From an uncultured Bacteroides sp. (GTDB lineage Bacteria; Bacteroidota; Bacteroidia; Bacteroidales; Bacteroidaceae): a DNA stretch of 64,000 bases. Shown one piece after another: positions 62,121 through 64,000 of the stretch. A program made the position numbers and the translations under genes. The DNA is taken from assembly GCA_900755095.1 (NCBI GenBank), contig CAAEFE010000098.1:19932-83931 (forward strand). The letters are read 5' to 3'. Position 1 is the stretch's first letter. Every line of letters begins with the position of its first letter. The notes below the pieces were generated by a model. The model worked only from the letters and a program-made list of their open reading frames with translations, was not told where the DNA came from and made no database searches.

Positions 62121-62236
62121 TAATATCTATTTAGTATCCTGTACACTTATTTGATAGTATAAAATCATGTTCTTGTTATTCATTTTAAAACAAGAAGTTT
62201 CTCAAATAATAGTGTTGGAGATAAGAGGGAAATTTG

Positions 62237-62244
62237 TATTTTTG
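62237..62244 (+). promoter_or_regulatory. -7 box before the AAA-ATPase pseudogene
   Basis: TATTTTTG fits TAnnTTTG, 28 bases before ATG 62272. TTGG lies about 20 bases upstream as a weak -33. Confidence 0.5.
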
Positions 62245-62271
62245 TGTGTTGGTGTATAAAAACAGAAGAAT

Positions 62272-63827
62272 ATGAGCAATAAGATTTATCCCATTGGCAT
62301 ACAGAATTTTGAAAAGATTCGGAATGGCGATTATTTCTATATTGATAAAACAGCATTGATTTATCAAATGGTAAAGACGGGTAGTTATTACTTCTGAAGT
62401 CGTCCTCGTCGCTTCGGAAAGAGTCTTCTCATATCCACTCTGGAAGCATACTTTCAAGGCAAAAAGGAACTATTTGTGGGATTGGCTATGGAAAAGTTGG
62501 AAAAGGATTGGAATAAACATCCTATTTTGCATCTGGACCTCAATATCGAGAAATATGATACTTTGGAGAGCCTTGACAACATACTTGAAAAGTCTCTGAC
62601 AGCATGGGAAAAACTATATGGTGCCGAACCGTCTGAACGTTCCTTTTCCCTGCGTTTTGCAGGTATTATACAGCGTGCATACGAGAAAGCCGGGCAACGC
62701 GTTGCCATCCTGGTGGATGAATACGACAAGCCCATGCTGCAATCCATCGTAATGAGGAACTTCAAAAGAAATTCAGGGATACCTTAAAACCCTTCTATAG
62801 AGCGCTCAAGACAATGGACGGTTGCATCAAGTTCGCCCTACTGACAGGGGTGACGAAGTTTGGTAAGGTCAGTGTATTCAGCGATCTGAACAATTTGGAT
62901 GATATTTCTATGCGGAATCAGTACATTGACATTTGTGGTGTTAGCGAACAGGAGATTCATGATAATTTGGAAGCCGAACTTCATGATTTTGCCGATATAC
63001 GGGGAGTGACCTATGATAAACTTTGTTCAGAGTTGAGAGAGCGTTACGATGGCTATCACTTTACACATAATTCTATTGGTATCTACAATCCGTTCAGTCT
63101 GCTCAATGCCTTTAAGTATAAGGAATTCGGTAGCTATTGGTTTGAAACCGGAACGTCTACCTATTTGGTGGAATTACTGAAAAAGCATCATTACGATCTG
63201 GAACGAATGGCGCACGAAGAGACTGATGCGCAAGTGTTGAATAGCATTGACTCCGAGTCCACTAACCCCATTCCGGTGATTCATCAAAGCGGATATCTTA
63301 CGATCAAGGGATATGACGAGGAATTTGGTATATATCGTTTGGGTTTTCCCAACCGGGAAGTGGAAGAGGGATTTATTCGCTTCTTGCTTCCTTATTATGC
63401 CAGCGTGAATAAAGTGGAATCTCCGTTTGAGATTCAGAAATTTGTCCGTGAGATACGCTCCGGTGATTATGATTCTTTCTTCCGTCGTTTACAAAGTTTT
63501 TTTGCAGATACTACCTACGAGGTGATTTGTGATCAGGAGCTGCACTATGAAAACGTACTTTTTATCGTATTCAAATTGCTCGGCTTTTATACCCAAGTGG
63601 AGTATCACACGAATGACGAACGCATTGATCTCGTTCTGAAGACGGACAAATTTATCTATATCATAGAATTTAAGTTGGAAGGTACTGTCGAAGAGGCTTT
63701 ACAGCAGATCAACGAGAAGCATTGTGCGCTCCCCTTCGAAATGGATGAACGGAAACTATTCAAAATAGGAGTGAACTTCAGTGCTAAAACTCGCAATATA
63801 GAGAAGTGGGTTGTAGAGATTCTTTAA
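62272..63827 (+). pseudogene. AAA-ATPase (PF09820-type) with PD-(D/E)XK domain, broken
   Basis: The sense reading begins YPIGIQNFEKIRNGDYFYIDKTALIYQMV, the start of the AAA-ATPase-like family that is very common in Bacteroides. A TGA at 62395-62397 replaces a codon just before SRPRRFGKSLL (the P-loop). A single-base deletion near 62751 then breaks the frame after VDEYDKPMLQSI (Walker B). The rest (62814-63827) is open: TGVTKFGKVSVFSDLNNLDDIS, GVSEQEIHDNL and the C-terminal nuclease-like FTQVEYHTNDERIDLVLKTDKFIYIIEFKL (D..E.K). Two independent lesions show it is a pseudogene. Such genes are often found as scattered, frequently decayed copies. Confidence 0.88.
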
Positions 63828-63906
63828 AGAATTATATATTTTCTATAGTGGTCTATAATTTTTTCCATCATAGAAAACCACAATTAGATGTTACTTTACA
63901 AGTTGT

Positions 63907-64000
63907 TATGTAGGTCAGCGGCGTTTCCGCCGCTTTCCCCATTAAGAACTGTACGTGCGAGTTTCCCCGCATACAGCTCCGATAATTCAAAATTTAGTTC
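63907..64000 (-). mobile_element. 3' end of a second group II intron
   Basis: On the minus strand a 34-nt domain V hairpin spans the complement of 63946-63979: GAGCTGTATGCG, a loop with GGGGAAACT, then CGCACGTACAGTTC. A domain VI stem (GGCGGAAACGCC) follows down to about 63912, with an end at ...ACCTACAT. The domain V sequence is the common bacterial form and differs from that of the intron at 54970, so it is a separate, probably better preserved intron. The body lies beyond the right edge. Confidence 0.8.

Noticed and set aside
63907..63945. Plain terminator hairpin for the AAA-ATPase pseudogene
   Set aside because: The GC-rich hairpin is directly joined to a canonical domain V on the minus strand, so it is better explained as intron domain VI.

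Overview
The window reads as a chromosomal segment of a gut Bacteroides. The signs are promoters of the Bacteroides type (TTTG about 20 bases upstream of TAnnTTTG), SusC/SusD-type outer-membrane glycan uptake genes, a hybrid two-component regulator, Ser-type sulfatases, many secreted glycoside hydrolases and moderate-to-low G+C. The species cannot be fixed from the sequence alone.

Layout. 1-73: start of metG (minus strand). 217-3788: an S24-type repressor (minus), then a zinc-ribbon protein, a DUF4373 protein, an HU-like protein, a broken amidase and a 'smalltalk' microprotein. 3880-12007: a secreted two-part RHS/YD-repeat locus ending in a variable, hydrophobic toxin-like tip and a three-helix membrane protein that is probably its immunity partner; the first RHS gene is split by a G8 homopolymer. 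12396-14465: an ADP-forming acyl-CoA synthetase. 14565-24005: a hybrid two-component sensor followed by two Tat-exported Gfo/Idh/MocA oxidoreductases, a small membrane protein, a double-DUF1080 (3-keto-glycoside hydrolase family) protein and an ApbE-like protein; together these resemble an oxidative 3-keto-glycoside route. 24153-32297: a run of secreted glycan enzymes (GH115, GH89, a sialidase-fold lipoprotein with a CBM9-like end, GH105). 32400-33843: two HU-like genes on the minus strand, the second preceded by a four-copy 22-bp array inside a long inverted repeat. 34185-34835: relic of an IS1182-type transposase.

35459-54133: a glycan utilisation locus whose susC gene has been cut by a 9.2-kb integrative mobilizable element (35651-44819). 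The element carries an IntDOT-like tyrosine integrase, an SF3 helicase/primase-like protein, a MobV relaxase with an oriT-like hairpin, a 118-nt nested hairpin, and a cargo pair: a lipoprotein and a membrane-anchored HelD-like helicase with a nuclease-like insert. Precise excision would rejoin a 1,073-residue SusC in frame. Downstream are SusD, aldose epimerase, sulfatase and GH105. A decayed Ll.LtrB-class group II intron (54970-57311) sits before a GH63/GH37-type hydrolase (minus) and a second sulfatase. The window ends with an AAA-ATPase/PD-(D/E)XK pseudogene and the 3' end of a second group II intron on the minus strand.

The candidates most worth testing as new biology are the cargo pair with its hairpin, the RHS toxin locus with its G8 tract, the reversible interruption of susC, and the 22-bp array that appears to form the 5' leader of the HU/winged-helix gene. 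All identifications come from reading the sequence and from memory of families; no database search was run.
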